64,000 nt of DNA from positions 675,362 through 739,361 of the forward strand of contig LNAC01000681.1 of assembly GCA_002007465.1 (NCBI GenBank). The letters are read 5' to 3'. This document shows positions 44,640 to 56,403 of the stretch, piece by piece. The translations under genes were made by a program, and so were the position numbers. Position 1 is the stretch's first letter. Each line of letters starts with the position of its first letter. The notes beneath the pieces are model-generated. The model made no database searches. It was not told the DNA's origin and worked only from the letters and a program-made list of their open reading frames with translations. This stretch comes from Ailurus styani. Taxonomy: Eukaryota; Chordata; Mammalia; Carnivora; Ailuridae.

Positions 44640-47600
44640 ATGGCTCTAAATGTATATCTCTCAATAGTTACTCTGAATGTAAATGGACTAAATGCCCCAA
44701 CTAAAAGACACAGGGTATCAGAATGGATAAAAAAACAAGACCCATCAATATGCTGTCTACAAGAAACTCATCTTACACGCAAAGACACCTCCAGATTTAA
44801 AGTGAGGGGATGGAAAACAATTTACCATGCCAATGGACAGCAAAAGAAAGCTGGAGTGGCAATCCTTATATCAGATAAACTAGACTTTAAGGCAAAGAAT
44901 ATCATAAGAGATGAAGAAGGACACTATATCATACTAAAAGGATCTGTCCAACAAGAAGATCTAACAATCATAAATATCTATGCCCCTAACATGGGAGCAG
45001 CCAATTATATAAACCAATTAATAACAAAATCAAAGAAACACATTGACAAGAATACAATATTAGTAGGGGACTTGAACACCCCCCTTACTGAAATGGACAG
45101 ATCATCAAAGCAAAAGATCAACAAGGAAATAAAGGCTTTAAATGACACCCTGGACCAGTTGGACATCACAGATATATTCAGAACATTCCATCCCAAAACA
45201 ACAGAATACACATTCTTCTCCAGTGCACATGGAACATTCTCCAGAATAGACCATATTCTGGGTCACAAATCAGGTCTCAACAGGTACCAAAAGATTGGGA
45301 TCATTCCCTGCATATTTTCAGACCATAATGCTCTGAAACTAGAACTCAACCACAAAAGGAAAGTTGGAAAGACCTCAAATACATGGAGGCTGAAGAACAC
45401 CCTACTCAAGAATGAATGGGTCAACCAGGAAATTAAAGAAGAATTAAAAAAATTCATGGAAACAAATGAAAATGAAAACACAACTGTTCAAAATCTTTGG
45501 GACACAGCAAAAGCAGTCCTAAGAGGAAAGTATATAGCAATACAAGCCTTTCTCAAGAAACAAGAAAGGTCTCAAGTACACAACCTAACTCTACACCTAC
45601 AAAAGCTAGAGAAAGAACAGCAAAGAAAGGCTACACCCAGCAGGAGAAGAGAAATCATAAAGATCAGAGCAGAAATCAATGAAATAGAAACCAAAAGAAC
45701 AGTGGAACAAATCAATGAAACTAGGAGCTGGTTCTTTGAAAGAATTAATAAGATTGATAAACCCCTGGCCAGACTTATCCAAAAGAAAAGAGAAAGGACT
45801 CAAATTAATAAAATCATGAATGAAAGAGGAGAGATCACAACCAACACCAAAGAAATACAAACAATTCTAAGAACATATTATGAGCAACTCTACACCAGCA
45901 AATTTGACAATCTGGAAGAAATGGATGCATTCTTAGAGAAATATAAACTACCAAAACTGAACCAGGAAGAAACTGAAGACCTGAATAGACCCATCACCAG
46001 TAAGGAGATTGAAGCAGTCATCAAAAATCTCCCAACGAACAAGAGCCCAGGGCCAGACGGCTTCCCAGGGGAATTCTACCAAACATTTAAAGAAGAATTA
46101 ATACCTATTCTCCTGAAACTGTTCCAAAAAATAGAATTGGAAGGAAAACTTCCAAACTCCTTTTATGAGGCCAGCATTACCTTGATCCCCAAACCAGGCA
46201 AAGACCCCATCAAGAAGGAGAATTACAGACCAATATCTTTGATGAATACGGATGCAAAAATCCTCAACAAAATACTAGCCAATAGGATCCAGCAGCACAT
46301 AAAAAGGATTATTCACCACGACCAAGTGGGATTTATTCCTGGGATGCAAGGTTGGTTTAACATTCGCAAATCAATCAATGTGATACAAGACATTAATAAA
46401 AGAAAGAACAAGAACCATATGATCCTCTCAATAGATGCTGAAAAAGCATTTGACAAAGTACAGCACCCTTTCTTAATCAAAACTCTTCATAGTGTAGGCA
46501 TAGAGGGTACATACCTCAATATCATCAAAGCCATCTACGAAAAACCCACAGCGAATATCATTCTCAATGGAGAAAAACTGAGAGCTTTTCCCCTAAAGTC
46601 AGGAACACGGCAAGGCTGTCCACTATCACCACTGCTATTCAACATAGTACTAGAAGTCCTAGCCTCAGCAATCAGACAACAAAAAGAAATAAAAGGCATC
46701 CAAATCGGCAAGGAAGAGGTCAAACTCTCACTCTTTGCAGATGATATGATACTTTATGTGGAAAACCCAAAGGACTCCACTCCAAAACTGCTAGCACTCA
46801 TACAGGAATTCAGTCAAGTGTCAGGATATAAAATCAATGCACAGAAATCAGTTGCATTTCTATATACCAACAACAAAACAGAAGAAAGAGAAATTAAAGA
46901 GTCAATCCCATTTACAATTGCACCCAAAACCATAAGATACCTAGGAATAAACCTAACCAAAGAGGCAAAGAATCTGTATTCAGAAAACTATAAAGTACTC
47001 ATGAAAGAAATTGAGGAAGACACAAAGAAGTGGAAAAACATTCCATGCTCATGGATGGGTAGAATAAATATTGTGAAAATGTCTATGCTACCTAGAGCAA
47101 TCTACACATTTAATGCAATCCCCATCAAAATACCAGCAATTTATTTCAAAGAAATGGAACAAATAATCCTAAAATTTATATGGAACCAGAAAAGACCCCG
47201 AATAGCCAAAGGAATGTTGAAAAAAAAAAGCAAAGTTGGCGGCATCACAATTCCAGATTTCAAGCTCTATTACAAAGCTGTCATCATCAAGACAGTATGG
47301 TACTGGCACAAAAACAGACACATAGACCAGTGGAACAGAATAGAGAACCCAAAAATGGACCCTCAACTCTATGGTCAACTAATCTTCGACAAAGCAGGAA
47401 AGAATGTCCAGTGGGAAAAAGACAGTCTCTTCAACAAATGGTGTTGGGAAAACTGGTCAGCCACATGCAGAAAAATGAAACTGGATCATTTCCTGACACC
47501 ACACACAAAAATAGACTCAAAATGGATAAAAGACCTCAATGTGAGAAAGGAATCCATCAAAATCCTCGAGGAGAACACAGGCAGCAACCTCTTCGACCTC

Positions 47601-48377
47601 AACCGCAGCAACTTCTTCCTAGGAACATCACCAAAGGCAAGGGAAGCAAGGGCAAAAATGAACTATTGGGACTTCATCAAGATTAAAAGCTTTTGCACAG
47701 CAAAGGAAACAGTCAACAAAACCAAAAGACAACTGACAGAATGGGAGAAGATATTTGCAAATGACATATCAGATAAAGGGCTAGTATCCAAAATCTATAA
47801 AGAGCTTCTCAAACTCAACACCCATAAAACAAATAACCCAGTCAAGAAATGGGCAGAAGACATGAACAGACATTTCTCCAAAGAAGACATCCAAATGGCC
47901 AACAGACACATGAGAAAGTGCTCAACATCACTCGGCATCAGAGAAATACAAATCAAAACCACAGCGAGATACCACCTTACACCAGTCAGAATGGCTAAAA
48001 TCAACAAGTCAGGAAACGACAGATGTTGGCGAGGTTGCGGAGAAAGGGGAACCCTCCTACACTGTTGGTGGGAATGCAAACTGGTGCAGCCACTCTGGAA
48101 AACAGTATGGAGATTCCTCAAAAAGTTGAAAATGGAGCTACCCTACGACCCAGCAATCGCACTACTGGGTATTTATCCTAAAGACACAAAGGTAGTGATC
48201 CTCAGGGGCACGTGCACCCGAATGTTTATAGCAGCAATGTCCACAATAGCCAAACTATGGAAAGAACCTAGATGTCCATCCACAGATGAATGGATAAAGA
48301 AGATGTGGTATATATATACAATGGAATATTATGCAGCTATCAAAAGAAATGAAATCTTGCCATTTGCAATGACATGA
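44640..48377 (+). CDS. L1 ORF2 protein (endonuclease/reverse transcriptase), C-terminally truncated
   Basis: 1245-residue ORF2p, the enzyme of target-primed reverse transcription: it nicks DNA at TTTT/A-like sites and copies RNA from the nick. Apurinic-type endonuclease at about 1-235: TLNVNGLN (N13), QETHL (E42), GDLNTPL (D144, N146), RIDHILG, SDH (227-229). Reverse transcriptase at about 450-800: SIDAEKAFD (D599), [14 protein letters not shown], and active-site FADD (699-702). Cys-rich end C1129-C1133-H1141-C1146 (CX3CX7HX4C). All these residues are present. The frame stops with PFAMT where other L1s in this window read acatgg; a single missing G at about 48375-48378 shifts the frame and removes roughly the last 26 residues. 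Translation in L1s is by inefficient reinitiation after ORF1. Activity is untested; the C-terminal loss could reduce it. Confidence 0.95.
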   Translation: MALNVYLSIVTLNVNGLNAPTKRHRVSEWIKKQDPSICCLQETHLTRKDTSRFKVRGWKTIYHANGQQKKAGVAILISDKLDFKAKNIIRDEEGHYIILKGSVQQEDLTIINIYAPNMGAANYINQLITKSKKHIDKNTILVGDLNTPLTEMDRSSKQKINKEIKALNDTLDQLDITDIFRTFHPKTTEYTFFSSAHGTFSRIDHILGHKSGLNRYQKIGIIPCIFSDHNALKLELNHKRKVGKTSNTWRLKNTLLKNEWVNQEIKEELKKFMETNENENTTVQNLWDTAKAVLRGKYIAIQAFLKKQERSQVHNLTLHLQKLEKEQQRKATPSRRREIIKIRAEINEIETKRTVEQINETRSWFFERINKIDKPLARLIQKKRERTQINKIMNERGEITTNTKEIQTILRTYYEQLYTSKFDNLEEMDAFLEKYKLPKLNQEETEDLNRPITSKEIEAVIKNLPTNKSPGPDGFPGEFYQTFKEELIPILLKLFQKIELEGKLPNSFYEASITLIPKPGKDPIKKENYRPISLMNTDAKILNKILANRIQQHIKRIIHHDQVGFIPGMQGWFNIRKSINVIQDINKRKNKNHMILSIDAEKAFDKVQHPFLIKTLHSVGIEGTYLNIIKAIYEKPTANIILNGEKLRAFPLKSGTRQGCPLSPLLFNIVLEVLASAIRQQKEIKGIQIGKEEVKLSLFADDMILYVENPKDSTPKLLALIQEFSQVSGYKINAQKSVAFLYTNNKTEEREIKESIPFTIAPKTIRYLGINLTKEAKNLYSENYKVLMKEIEEDTKKWKNIPCSWMGRINIVKMSMLPRAIYTFNAIPIKIPAIYFKEMEQIILKFIWNQKRPRIAKGMLKKKSKVGGITIPDFKLYYKAVIIKTVWYWHKNRHIDQWNRIENPKMDPQLYGQLIFDKAGKNVQWEKDSLFNKWCWENWSATCRKMKLDHFLTPHTKIDSKWIKDLNVRKESIKILEENTGSNLFDLNRSNFFLGTSPKAREARAKMNYWDFIKIKSFCTAKETVNKTKRQLTEWEKIFANDISDKGLVSKIYKELLKLNTHKTNNPVKKWAEDMNRHFSKEDIQMANRHMRKCSTSLGIREIQIKTTARYHLTPVRMAKINKSGNDRCWRGCGERGTLLHCWWECKLVQPLWKTVWRFLKKLKMELPYDPAIALLGIYPKDTKVVILRGTCTRMFIAAMSTIAKLWKEPRCPSTDEWIKKMWYIYTMEYYAAIKRNEILPFAMT

Positions 48378-48677
48378 TGGAACTGGAGGGTATTATGCTG
48401 AGCGAAATAAGTCAATCAGAGAAAGACAATTATCATATGATCTCTCTGATATGAGGAACTTGAAGGGCAGCGTGCGGGGTCGTGGGGGGTAGGGAGGGAA
48501 AAATAATGAAACAAGATGGGATGAGGAAGGAGACAANGAGGGTAGGGATAGGGTGGATGGGTTATGGACATTGGGGAGGGTTTGTGCTATGGTGAATGCT
48601 GTGAAAGATGTAAGCCTGATGACTCACAGACCTGTACCCCTTGGGCAAAGAATAAAAGTAAAATTAAAAAGAAAAAA
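48378..48677 (+). other. L1 3' UTR with G-rich tract and polyA signal
   Basis: It contains a four-run G tract at 48476-48498 (runs of 4, 6, 3 and 3 G with loops of 4, 2 and 1), which fits a G-quadruplex pattern. Mammalian L1 3' UTRs are known for such polypurine/G-rich tracts. AATAAA lies at 48651-48656, followed by an A-rich tail. Base 48537 is undetermined (N). The frameshift makes the first part of this span former ORF2 coding sequence. Confidence 0.85.
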
Positions 48678-48734
48678 AAGAGAAAGCGAGCTTGTGAGCA
48701 GGGGGCGTGAGGGCAGAGGGAGAGGGAGAATCTT

Positions 48735-48945
48735 TTTTTTTTTTTTTTTAAAGATTTTATTTATTTTTTTATTTGACACAGAGAGAGATTACAAGTAGGC
48801 AGAGAGGCAGACAGAGAGACAGAGAGAGGAGGAAGCAGGCTCCCTGCTGAGCAGAGAGCCCGATGCGGGCCTCGATCCCAGGACGCTGAGATCATGACCT
48901 GAGCCGAAAGCAGAGGCTTTAACCCACTGAGCCACCCAGGCGCCC
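48735..48945 (-). mobile_element. Can-SINE, young mustelid-type, nested
   Basis: Complement copy with T-run, aaagattttatttatttttt, gattacaagtaggcagag, gcgggcctcgatcccagg, ttaacccactgagccaccc, aggcgccc. Perfect 15-base duplication gagagggagaatctt at 48720-48734 and 48946-48960. The target is the middle of the old split SINE. Confidence 0.97.
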
Positions 48946-49244
48946 GAGAGGGAGAATCTTAAGCAGGCTCCACACCCAGTGCAGAGCTGAGGAGGAGCTC
49001 AATCTCATGACCTTGAGATTGTGACCTGAGCCGACCAAGTCACCTAGGTGCCATTAAACTTTTCTTTTTTTAATCTTCTCATTGGGAAACCAGAGGGTCA
49101 CATTATATACCAGATTGCCAAACCAAATGTTTAGACATGTACACATGTTTTAGGAACATGTATTGACTGTCTTATCAATATCAAACTCACTTATATCACA
49201 ATGCTAATAAATCTTATGAATCTGCTCTATGTTTTACCCACCTA

Positions 49245-50390
49245 ACAAACTGTCTCTAGCTGTGACTTCTGCTTCCAGCCACGATGGAAAAATAGGACCA
49301 AATTTACCCTTCCTACTTAAACAATTTGAAAATTAGACTGAATATATTTAAAAATTGATTTTCATGCATCAGATAATAGGCAGCACCGTATGTACTGTGA
49401 TACCCGAGAAACAGCGAGTTTTACTCTTGCATGAACTTACTGCTTGAAAGCAGTTTCCAATACAAGAAAAGGGAATCCAAATAAAGTCCATTGGTCTTGG
49501 TGTGTTGAGCAGATAGAAACCGTAGTATATAGAAGCTAAGGGGGCTAGAATTTAAGGGCAATGCATTGAAATGGGGGACTGCAGAGGGAGGAAGCTTGGG
49601 AGATCTGTAGAGGGGTCCCTTCAAACCTTTTGCTGAGTACTGATCTGTACAGGCATGGGAGGACATTACCTGAGGCCAGAGAAAACCACTTCCTGGAGCT
49701 CACACGGCTGAGGATAGTCTATGTTCCTATCAATCAGAGCGGTAGCTGGAGCATGTGGCAGAATTCTCAGAAGGACATTTCTTTAGTTATCACTACTTAG
49801 TTACCCCTAGACAGTTCTGGACCTGACATATAAGCCTTAAAAGCAACATCAAAAGGATCTAATTAATTTAATTGTATGCCAAAACAAAATCCAACATTAA
49901 ACAAATATAGCAAGATCTAGGAAACCAACAAAGCAAAATTCACAGTACCAGCATCCAATAAAAAAAAGAAATTACCAGGTTAAGAAATTTAAAAAGCAAT
50001 CTCATTTATAATTGCATCAAAGGGAATAAAATACCCAGGAATAAATTTAACTGAGGAAGTGAAAGACCTGTACATTGAAAACTACAATACTGATGAAAGA
50101 AATTGAGGATGACACAAATAAATGGAAAGATAACCCGTGTTGGTTAAATGGAAGAATATTGTTAAAATGCCCACACTACCCCAGCAATCTGCAGATTTAA
50201 TGCAATCCCTATCAAAATTGCAGTGGCATTTTTCACAGAAACAGAGAAGACAATCCTGAAATGTGTCTGGAACCACAAAAGACCCCAGACAGCAATGCAG
50301 TCCTGAGAAAGAATGACAAAAAATGGCCTCACCCATTCTGATTTCTGTCTACACTACAAGCTCACAGTAAAAGGGTGTGTGGTACTGGAG
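49245..50390 (+). mobile_element. Old L1 fragments (5' region and ORF2)
   Basis: At 49980-50390 a clear decayed ORF2: caatctcatttataattgcatc, aaaatacccaggaataaattt, atgaaagaaattgaggatgac, agatttaatgcaatccctatc, ctggaaccacaaaagacccc. Upstream (49245-49975) text such as gagttttactcttgc and cagcatccaataaaaaa fits an old L1 5' region loosely. Internal deletions are likely. Confidence 0.6.
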
Positions 50391-50874
50391 GAAGAAGGGG
50401 AACACGAGGATTTTGAATGTTCACAAGAGGAGCCTTTGATCAGATCAGAAAATTGTGAGTTGTCTATTTTTGCCTATTTAGAGCTTATTTTCCACGGATG
50501 AAGAAACTCAACCGGAAAAGCAATTATTGCATATTAATCAAGCCGATTTTAGGGCCTAGTAAGCCGGCCTCAGTTTTCACATCCACTAGCACTGTTGAGT
50601 ACGCTTTCAACAGACTTTATCAGTTAACTGGTGAGATACAAATTCTTTTTGTATTTTGTAACTTTCATGTGAAAACACACTTAAGAAATGATCTTATTTG
50701 TCAACAAGGCAGCGCTCACTGGCAGGCCACAAGCTTACCAATTTCATCTCTGGCTACTGCTGCCCAGGACACGGCTCTGCTCTGAACAGAGGGGCTGCTT
50801 CACCATGTATGACAATCCTAGACTTAGTTCTTTTTCTGGGGCCTGGAAGCTGAGGTAATCCGACTATACTACAT
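50391..50874. other. Intergenic, nothing recognised
   Basis: About 480 bases. No gene or repeat recognised; the 95-codon frame at 50498-50785 has no recognisable content. Confidence 0.45.
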
Positions 50875-51045
50875 AGCTGATTGACTTTGAGCAGCGCATA
50901 ATCTCTCCAAGCCTCATTTTTTTTTTTCCATTTGTAAAATGGGGCAAATGATACTTACCTCCCCAAATTTTTTTGAGGAATAATATGTGTAAAATGCTTC
51001 ATGTAGTGCCTGGCACACGGCAGGCAGTTCATGTTACTTTAGGGT
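50875..51045 (+). mobile_element. MIR
   Basis: gcataatctctccaagcctc, T-run, ccatttgtaaaatggggcaaatg, tgaggaataatatgtgtaaaatgc, gtagtgcctggcacacggcaggc. Clear MIR 3' half. Confidence 0.8.
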
Positions 51046-51074
51046 CCAGCTGAGATAATAGTTAATTATGCAAC

Positions 51075-51290
51075 TTTGAATAGTGATTGAGCCTACTCCA
51101 CACAGAGCCTCTTAGCATCCCTGTGACTCACTGAAAGCATCATAGTTATGACTACAATTCTTACTATTTACAGGAACTTGGAAAAGAATGATTTGACCAA
51201 GGTCTTACATGAAGTAACTGGCAGAACCAAGCCCTAGGTCTTTTGGTCCCAAACCCGTGTTCTTTCTGATGCTTTGCACCAATACCCTCC
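51075..51290 (-). mobile_element. MIR (antisense)
   Basis: gaccaaggtcttacatgaagtaac, ggcagaaccaagccctagg, cccaaacccgtgttctttctgatgc. MIR complement order. Confidence 0.6.
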
Positions 51291-51434
51291 TCTCCTTACC
51301 CCTGAAATCTTTCTCACTATATTTCTTTCTCTTTTCAAAAGAGACACAATTATGGTTCTTAACCTTCCGTTTAGTGCTTGATCCAATAATGCCTCCCATT
51401 GCTGTATTTCCTGTGTGTGTATCCTGACTCCTCA

Positions 51435-51560
51435 ACTAAATTAAGTTCCATGAGTATCTGAGGATAGGGACTGTGGTCTGTTCAGTTCTGTTTGGCCACG
51501 AGCCCTCACAGCCTACCTGATACAGACCCAGTGTTCAGGAAATGTGAATTCAGTTCTATT
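51435..51560 (+). mobile_element. LINE-2 3' terminus
   Basis: aagttccatgagtatctgagg, tagggactgtggtctgttcag, tacagacccagtgttcagg. Typical L2 3' end text with altered end. Confidence 0.6.
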
Positions 51561-52009
51561 CCCTCAAAAGACATTCAGGCTATGAGAAAATCCATAGCTG
51601 TCTCTAGGTGAGATGAATATTGTGAGGAGAATTAATTGTTCAGTGCCATTTTTGAAAAGCAGGAGCCCCTAACCTTCATAGAACTCAAAAAGTAAGAACT
51701 TAATGAAGGTTATTGAAGTCAGAAGTACCTTTAAATATTTCAGCCCAGGAATTACTATGTCTAGTATTCCGCTTGCGCTCATGTAATTGCTCTAAGCTGA
51801 TTCGTGAAAGGCTAGGAAACATCTGGTCATGAAATGACCCAGAAAGTTCAACTTACCTGCTAGAACTAGGTCATATTGTAAGTCTTCAGAAAAATCATAT
51901 CTCCATATGGAGAGAACGCTAATAATAGCAAACTTTAATAAATGCCTACATGCTAGACTTATGTTAAATGCTTGATGAATTATTGGATTTTAAACAAACT
52001 GACTTTAAG
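51561..52009. other. Intergenic, nothing recognised
   Basis: About 450 bases with no gene or recognised repeat. Confidence 0.45.
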
Positions 52010-52460
52010 GCATCATTTACATGCCATACAAATTGCCAATTTACAGTGTACAGTTCCAGGAGTTTAGAAAAATGTATACATATACCCATATAACCATCAC
52101 TACGATTAAGATTCTACTGAATATCCATTATTACTGTTGAGGGATCTATCCCACTGCACGGATGTACTACAATGTGTTTACCTATTCATCTGTTGCTAGA
52201 CATCCATTTTGGTGCTATAATAAATAAAAGTGCTTTGAACATTGTGTGGACATGTTTTCATTTCTCTGGGGTAAATACACAAAAGCCTGGTCACAGGGTC
52301 CCATGGGAAATATAGGTTTAATTTTATAAGGAACTGTCAAATTGTTTTCCGAAGTGCCTGTTCTGTTGTATATTCCTACCAGTAACATATGACAATGCCA
52401 GTTGTTCCCTGTCCTTGCCAACACTAGGTCCTTTTGTCCCCCTTCTGTTTGTTTTTCACT
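52010..52460 (-). mobile_element. Old L1 3' end (antisense), first copy
   Basis: Complement of an L1 3' UTR: ttacagtgtacagttccaggag, ataaccatcactacgattaag, ctattcatctgttgctagacatcc, ggaactgtcaaattgttttcc. Confidence 0.7.
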
Positions 52461-52479
52461 ATGGCAGAGTTTAAAACTA

Positions 52480-53865
52480 CTAACATTCTCCTGAACAGTT
52501 CTGTGAGTTATGACACATACATTTGTGTAGCCATGACAAAAATCAGGACGTAGAAGAGTTTCATCAGCCCAAAAAATACCCACATGTTCTTTTTCAGTCA
52601 ATCCCTCTTCTCCCTCCTGCCCTGGAACCTAGTGATCTGTTTTCTGTTCTTGTAATTTTGCCTTTTCCAGAATGTCATAAAAATGAGTTCACACAGTATG
52701 GAGTCTGAGTCTGACTTCCTGCATTTTGCATAGTGAGTTGTGAATCATTCATGTGTATTGGTAATGCACTTCCTATTTCACTATATGGGAAATTCTCTAT
52801 TTCACAGTATCTGTTCACCATTTGGAGAATTTTTGGATAGGTTTCCGGCTTTTAGCAATTACAATTAAAGCCCCTCTAAAGATCTGTTTACAGATTTCGG
52901 TGTGAACATGTTCGTGCTTCACTTGGGATAGCTGAATTATATGACAAGGGTATGTTTAACTTTAAAAGAAACTGTTAACCTTTTCCAAAATGACTGTGTC
53001 ATTTTGCATTCCCACTAGCAATGTGAGAGCTCTAGTTACTGCACATCTTCACTGGCATTTGGTGCTGTTATTTTTAGTTTTAATCATTTTAGTAGTATCT
53101 CATTGTGGTTTTAATTTACATTTCTGTAATTAGCAATGATGTTGAGCATCTTTACATGAGTTTATCTGCCATCGCCTTATCTTATTTGGTGATGTTTGTT
53201 CAAATATTTTGTCCATAAGAAAATTGTTTTGTTTTGTTTTTTATTATTGAAGGTTCTTTGTCCTTCTAGATACAAGTTTTCATATGACTTGCAAATATCT
53301 TCTCCCAGTCAGTGTTTGTCTTTCCATTCTCTTAATAGTCTATTGAAAAGCAGAAGTTCTTAATTGTGATAAAGTCTAACTTTTTAACTTTTTCTTTTAT
53401 GCATTATAGCTAAGAAATTTTTGCCTAACACAAGGTCATAAAGTTTTCCCTACATTTTATTTGATAGGTTTTATAGTTTTTTGCTTTGTATTTGGATTTA
53501 GGTTTATGATCTGTTTTGACTTAATTTCTCTAATGGGTGCAAGGTACGAATCAAAGCCTTGTTTAGCTGGTTTTGCATAAGGGTACTGAATTGTTCTAGC
53601 ACTATTTGTTGAAAACACTATCCTTTCTTTCCTAAAATGCTTTCACAGTTCCGTGGAAAATCAATTACCTTTATATGTATCAGTATCTTTCTGGACTGTG
53701 TTCTATTGATTTATGTGCCTATTTTTTCTCCAGTACCACAGTGTCTTGATTACTGTAGGTTTAGATTAAGTCTTAAAATCAGATAATGCATCCTCTAGGT
53801 TCTAATTCTATTGCTTTTCCATATAAATTTTAGAAAAAGTTTATTGATATCTACCAAATATCCTC
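52480..53865 (-). mobile_element. Old L1 3' end and ORF2 part (antisense), second copy
   Basis: It repeats the 3' UTR text, then runs into the complement of ORF2: catcacactagc-like text, gaaactgttaaccttttcc, tagtatctcattgtggtttt, caaatatcttctcccagtcag, gaaatttttgcctaacac, caagccttg-like text, tcttgattactgtaggttt. Frames are closed throughout. Confidence 0.75.
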
Positions 53866-53874
53866 CTGGAAAAA

Positions 53875-54568
53875 CATATAACCTCCTGGAACTGAATCAG
53901 GAAAAAATAGAAAATTTGAGGGATTGCCAGCAATGAAATTGAATCAGTAATCAAAAACCTCTCAAGAAACAAAAATTCAGGACCAGGATGGTTTCACAGG
54001 TAAATTCTACCAAACATTTAAAGAAGCGGTAATACCTATTTTTCTCAAACTACTCCAAAATATTAGGAAACTGAATCCAACAATACATTAAAAAAATAAT
54101 CCACCACAGTCAAATGGGATTTATTCCTGGTATGTGTGGGTGGTTCAATATTTGCAAGTCAATCAATGTGATACATTACATTAACAAGAGAAAGGATAAA
54201 AACTGCATGATCATTTTAACAGACGCAGAAAAAGCATTTGACAAAATATAACATCCATTCATGGTAAAAACCCTCAACAGAGTAGATTTAGTGGGAACAT
54301 ACCTCAATATAATACAGGCTGTATATGAAAACCCACAGCTAATATCATACTAAGTGGTGAAAAACTGAGAACTTTTCCCCTAAGATTAGGAACAAGTCAA
54401 GGATGTCTACCCTCGCCACTTGTATTCCACCTAGCCACAGCAATCAGACAAGAAAAAGAATTAAGAGGCATTCAAATTGGTAAGGAAGGAGTAAACTTTC
54501 ACTGTTTGCAGGTGACATGATACTAATATATATATATATATAAAACCTTATATATATATATATAAAAC

Positions 54569-54611
<43 letters not shown>

Positions 54612-56225
54612 CCTATATATATATATAAAACCTTAAAACTCCATCAAAAAACTACTGGAACTGATAAATGAATTCAGTAAGGTTGTAGCATGCAAAATCA
54701 AAACACAGAAATCTACTGCATTTCTATACAGTAATAATGAAGTAGCAGGGAGAGAAATTAAGAAAACAATTCCATTTACATTTATATCAAAAAGAATAAA
54801 ATACCTAGGAATAAACTTAACCAACAAGATGAAAGACCTGTATTCCAAAAACTATAAAACACTGATGAAAGATACTGAAGGCACAAACATATGGAATGAT
54901 AGTCCCTCATGGACCGAAAGAACCACTATTGTTAAAATGTGCATACTACCCAAAGCAATCTACAGATTTAATGCAATCCCTCTCAAAACACCAACAGCAT
55001 TTTTCACAGAACTAGAATAATCCTAAGATTTGTGTGGAACCACAAGAGAACCCAAATAGCCAAAGCAGTCTTGAAAAAGAAGAACACAGTTGGAGGTATC
55101 ACAATCCCAGATTTCGATATTTACTACAAAGCTATATGAATCAAGACAGTATGTATGGTACCAGCACAAAAACAGACACATAGTTCATGGAACAGAATAG
55201 AGACCCCAGAAATAAACACATGCTTATATGGTCAATTAATCTTTGATAAAGGAAGCAAGAATATGCAATGAGAAAAGGCACTGTCTTTAACAAATGATGT
55301 TAGAAAACTGGACAGCTACATGCAAAGGAATGAAACTGGACCAATTTCTCATACTATATATAAAAATAAACTCAAAATGGATTAAAGAGCTAAATGTGAG
55401 ACCTGAAACCTTTATAAAAAGTCCTAGAAGATAACATAAACAGTAATTTCGCTGACATCAGCTGTAGCAACATTTTTCTAGGTATGTCTCCTGAGGCAAG
55501 AATACAAAAACAAAAATGAACTGTGGGGGCTATATCAAAACAAAAAGGAAACAATCAGCAAAACTAAGGGCAACCTACAGAATGGAAAAATATACTTGCA
55601 AATGATATATCCAAAAAAGGGCTAGTGTCCAAAATATATAAAGAACAGTTACAACTCAATACCCCCAAACAGATAACCCAATTAAAAAATGGGCAGAAGA
55701 CATGAACAGACATGTTTCCAAAGAAGACATCCAGATGGCCAAAAGATGCATGAAAAGGTGTTCAACATCACTCATCATCATGGAAATGCAAAACAAAACC
55801 ACAATGGGATATCAGCTTATATCTGTTAGAATAGCTGAATCAAAAATACAAGAAACAAGTGTTGGCAAGGATGTGGAGGAAAAGAAACCCTTCTGCACTG
55901 TTGGTGGGAATGCAAATTGGTGCAGCCACCGAGGATAACAGTATGGAGACTCCTCAAAAAGTTAAAAATATAATTACCATATGATTCAGCAATTCCACTA
56001 CTGGGTATTTACCCGAAGAATAAGAAAACACTAATTTGAAAAGACACATATACTTTTACTGCAGCATTATTTAAAATAGCCAGACTATGGAAGCAGCCCA
56101 AGTGCCCATGGATAGATGAATGGATAAAGATGGGACACATATCCACACGCTGGAATATTACTCAGCCATAAAGAAGAATGAAATCTTGCCATTTCAACAA
56201 CATGGAGGGTATAATGCTACGTGAA
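53875..56225 (+). mobile_element. Degraded L1 ORF2 and 3' end
   Basis: Plus-strand L1: ggaactgaatcaggaaaaaatag, caccacagtcaaatgggatttattcctgg, gcagaaaaagcatttgac, aacaagtcaaggatgtc, gcaggtgacatgatact, then ORF2 C-terminal half and ggaatattactcagccataaag. Many stops and indels: the catalytic GDD/ADD segment reads gcaggtgac (second Asp-equivalent intact, A-D replaced by A-G) and is followed by a microsatellite. Not functional. Frames at 54829-55020 and 55702-55938 are remnants. Confidence 0.9.
54525..54634. repeat. AT microsatellite with repeated aaaacctt spacer
   Basis: Three or more AT blocks separated by aaaacctt, a unit copied from the adjoining L1 ORF2 sequence (ttaaaactcc). It looks like tandem amplification of AT tract plus flanking coding sequence. 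Confidence 0.9.
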
Positions 56226-56403
56226 GGTGTAGCAAGGAAAACAAAGGAATCTAAAGTAATTGGAGTAGAGTCATCGATGGGGAGAGAGACAGTAAATGCG
56301 AACGGAGAGGAAGCTAACAAACTGGAATATTTTAGACAATGTTGAGAAATTCTGACTTTATTCTAAGTGTGATGGGAAGCCGTTGAAGAATTAAGGGCAT
56401 GTA

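Larger units (their letters stand above)
42049..48677 (+). mobile_element. Full-length, nearly intact L1 (LINE-1)
   Basis: A 6.63 kb element with all parts: 5' UTR (42049-43642), ORF1 (43643-44560), 79-base spacer, ORF2 (44640-48377), G-rich 3' UTR, AATAAA and A-rich tail. Flanking duplication aagagagagcgagcttg (42032-42048) and aagagaaagcgagcttg (48678-48694) with one mismatch, and a TCTT/AA-type endonuclease site. Intact reading frames and the near-identical duplication mark it as by far the youngest L1 in the window. One frameshift near the ORF2 end and one undetermined base (48537) are the visible flaws. Confidence 0.95.
42012..49052 (-). mobile_element. Old Can-SINE split by an L1 and a second SINE
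   Basis: Three pieces form one antisense SINE: the tail complement 42012-42048 (tttattttattttattaag, gagcttg), the middle 48678-48734 (agcttgtgagcagggggcgtg, agggagagggagaatctt) and the head 48961-49052 (aagcaggctccacacccag, tgaccttgagattgtgacc, aagtcacctaggtgcc). The 17-base and 15-base duplications of the two inserted elements account exactly for the joins. The order of events is old SINE first, with L1 and young SINE after it. Confidence 0.85.

Noticed and set aside
52010..56225. Antisense L1 followed by sense L1, suggesting a single twin-primed (5'-inverted) insertion
   Set aside because: The antisense pieces contain the L1 3' UTR and ORF2 end, which the sense copy also has; twin priming would put different, adjacent L1 parts in the two halves. 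Separate insertions fit better.
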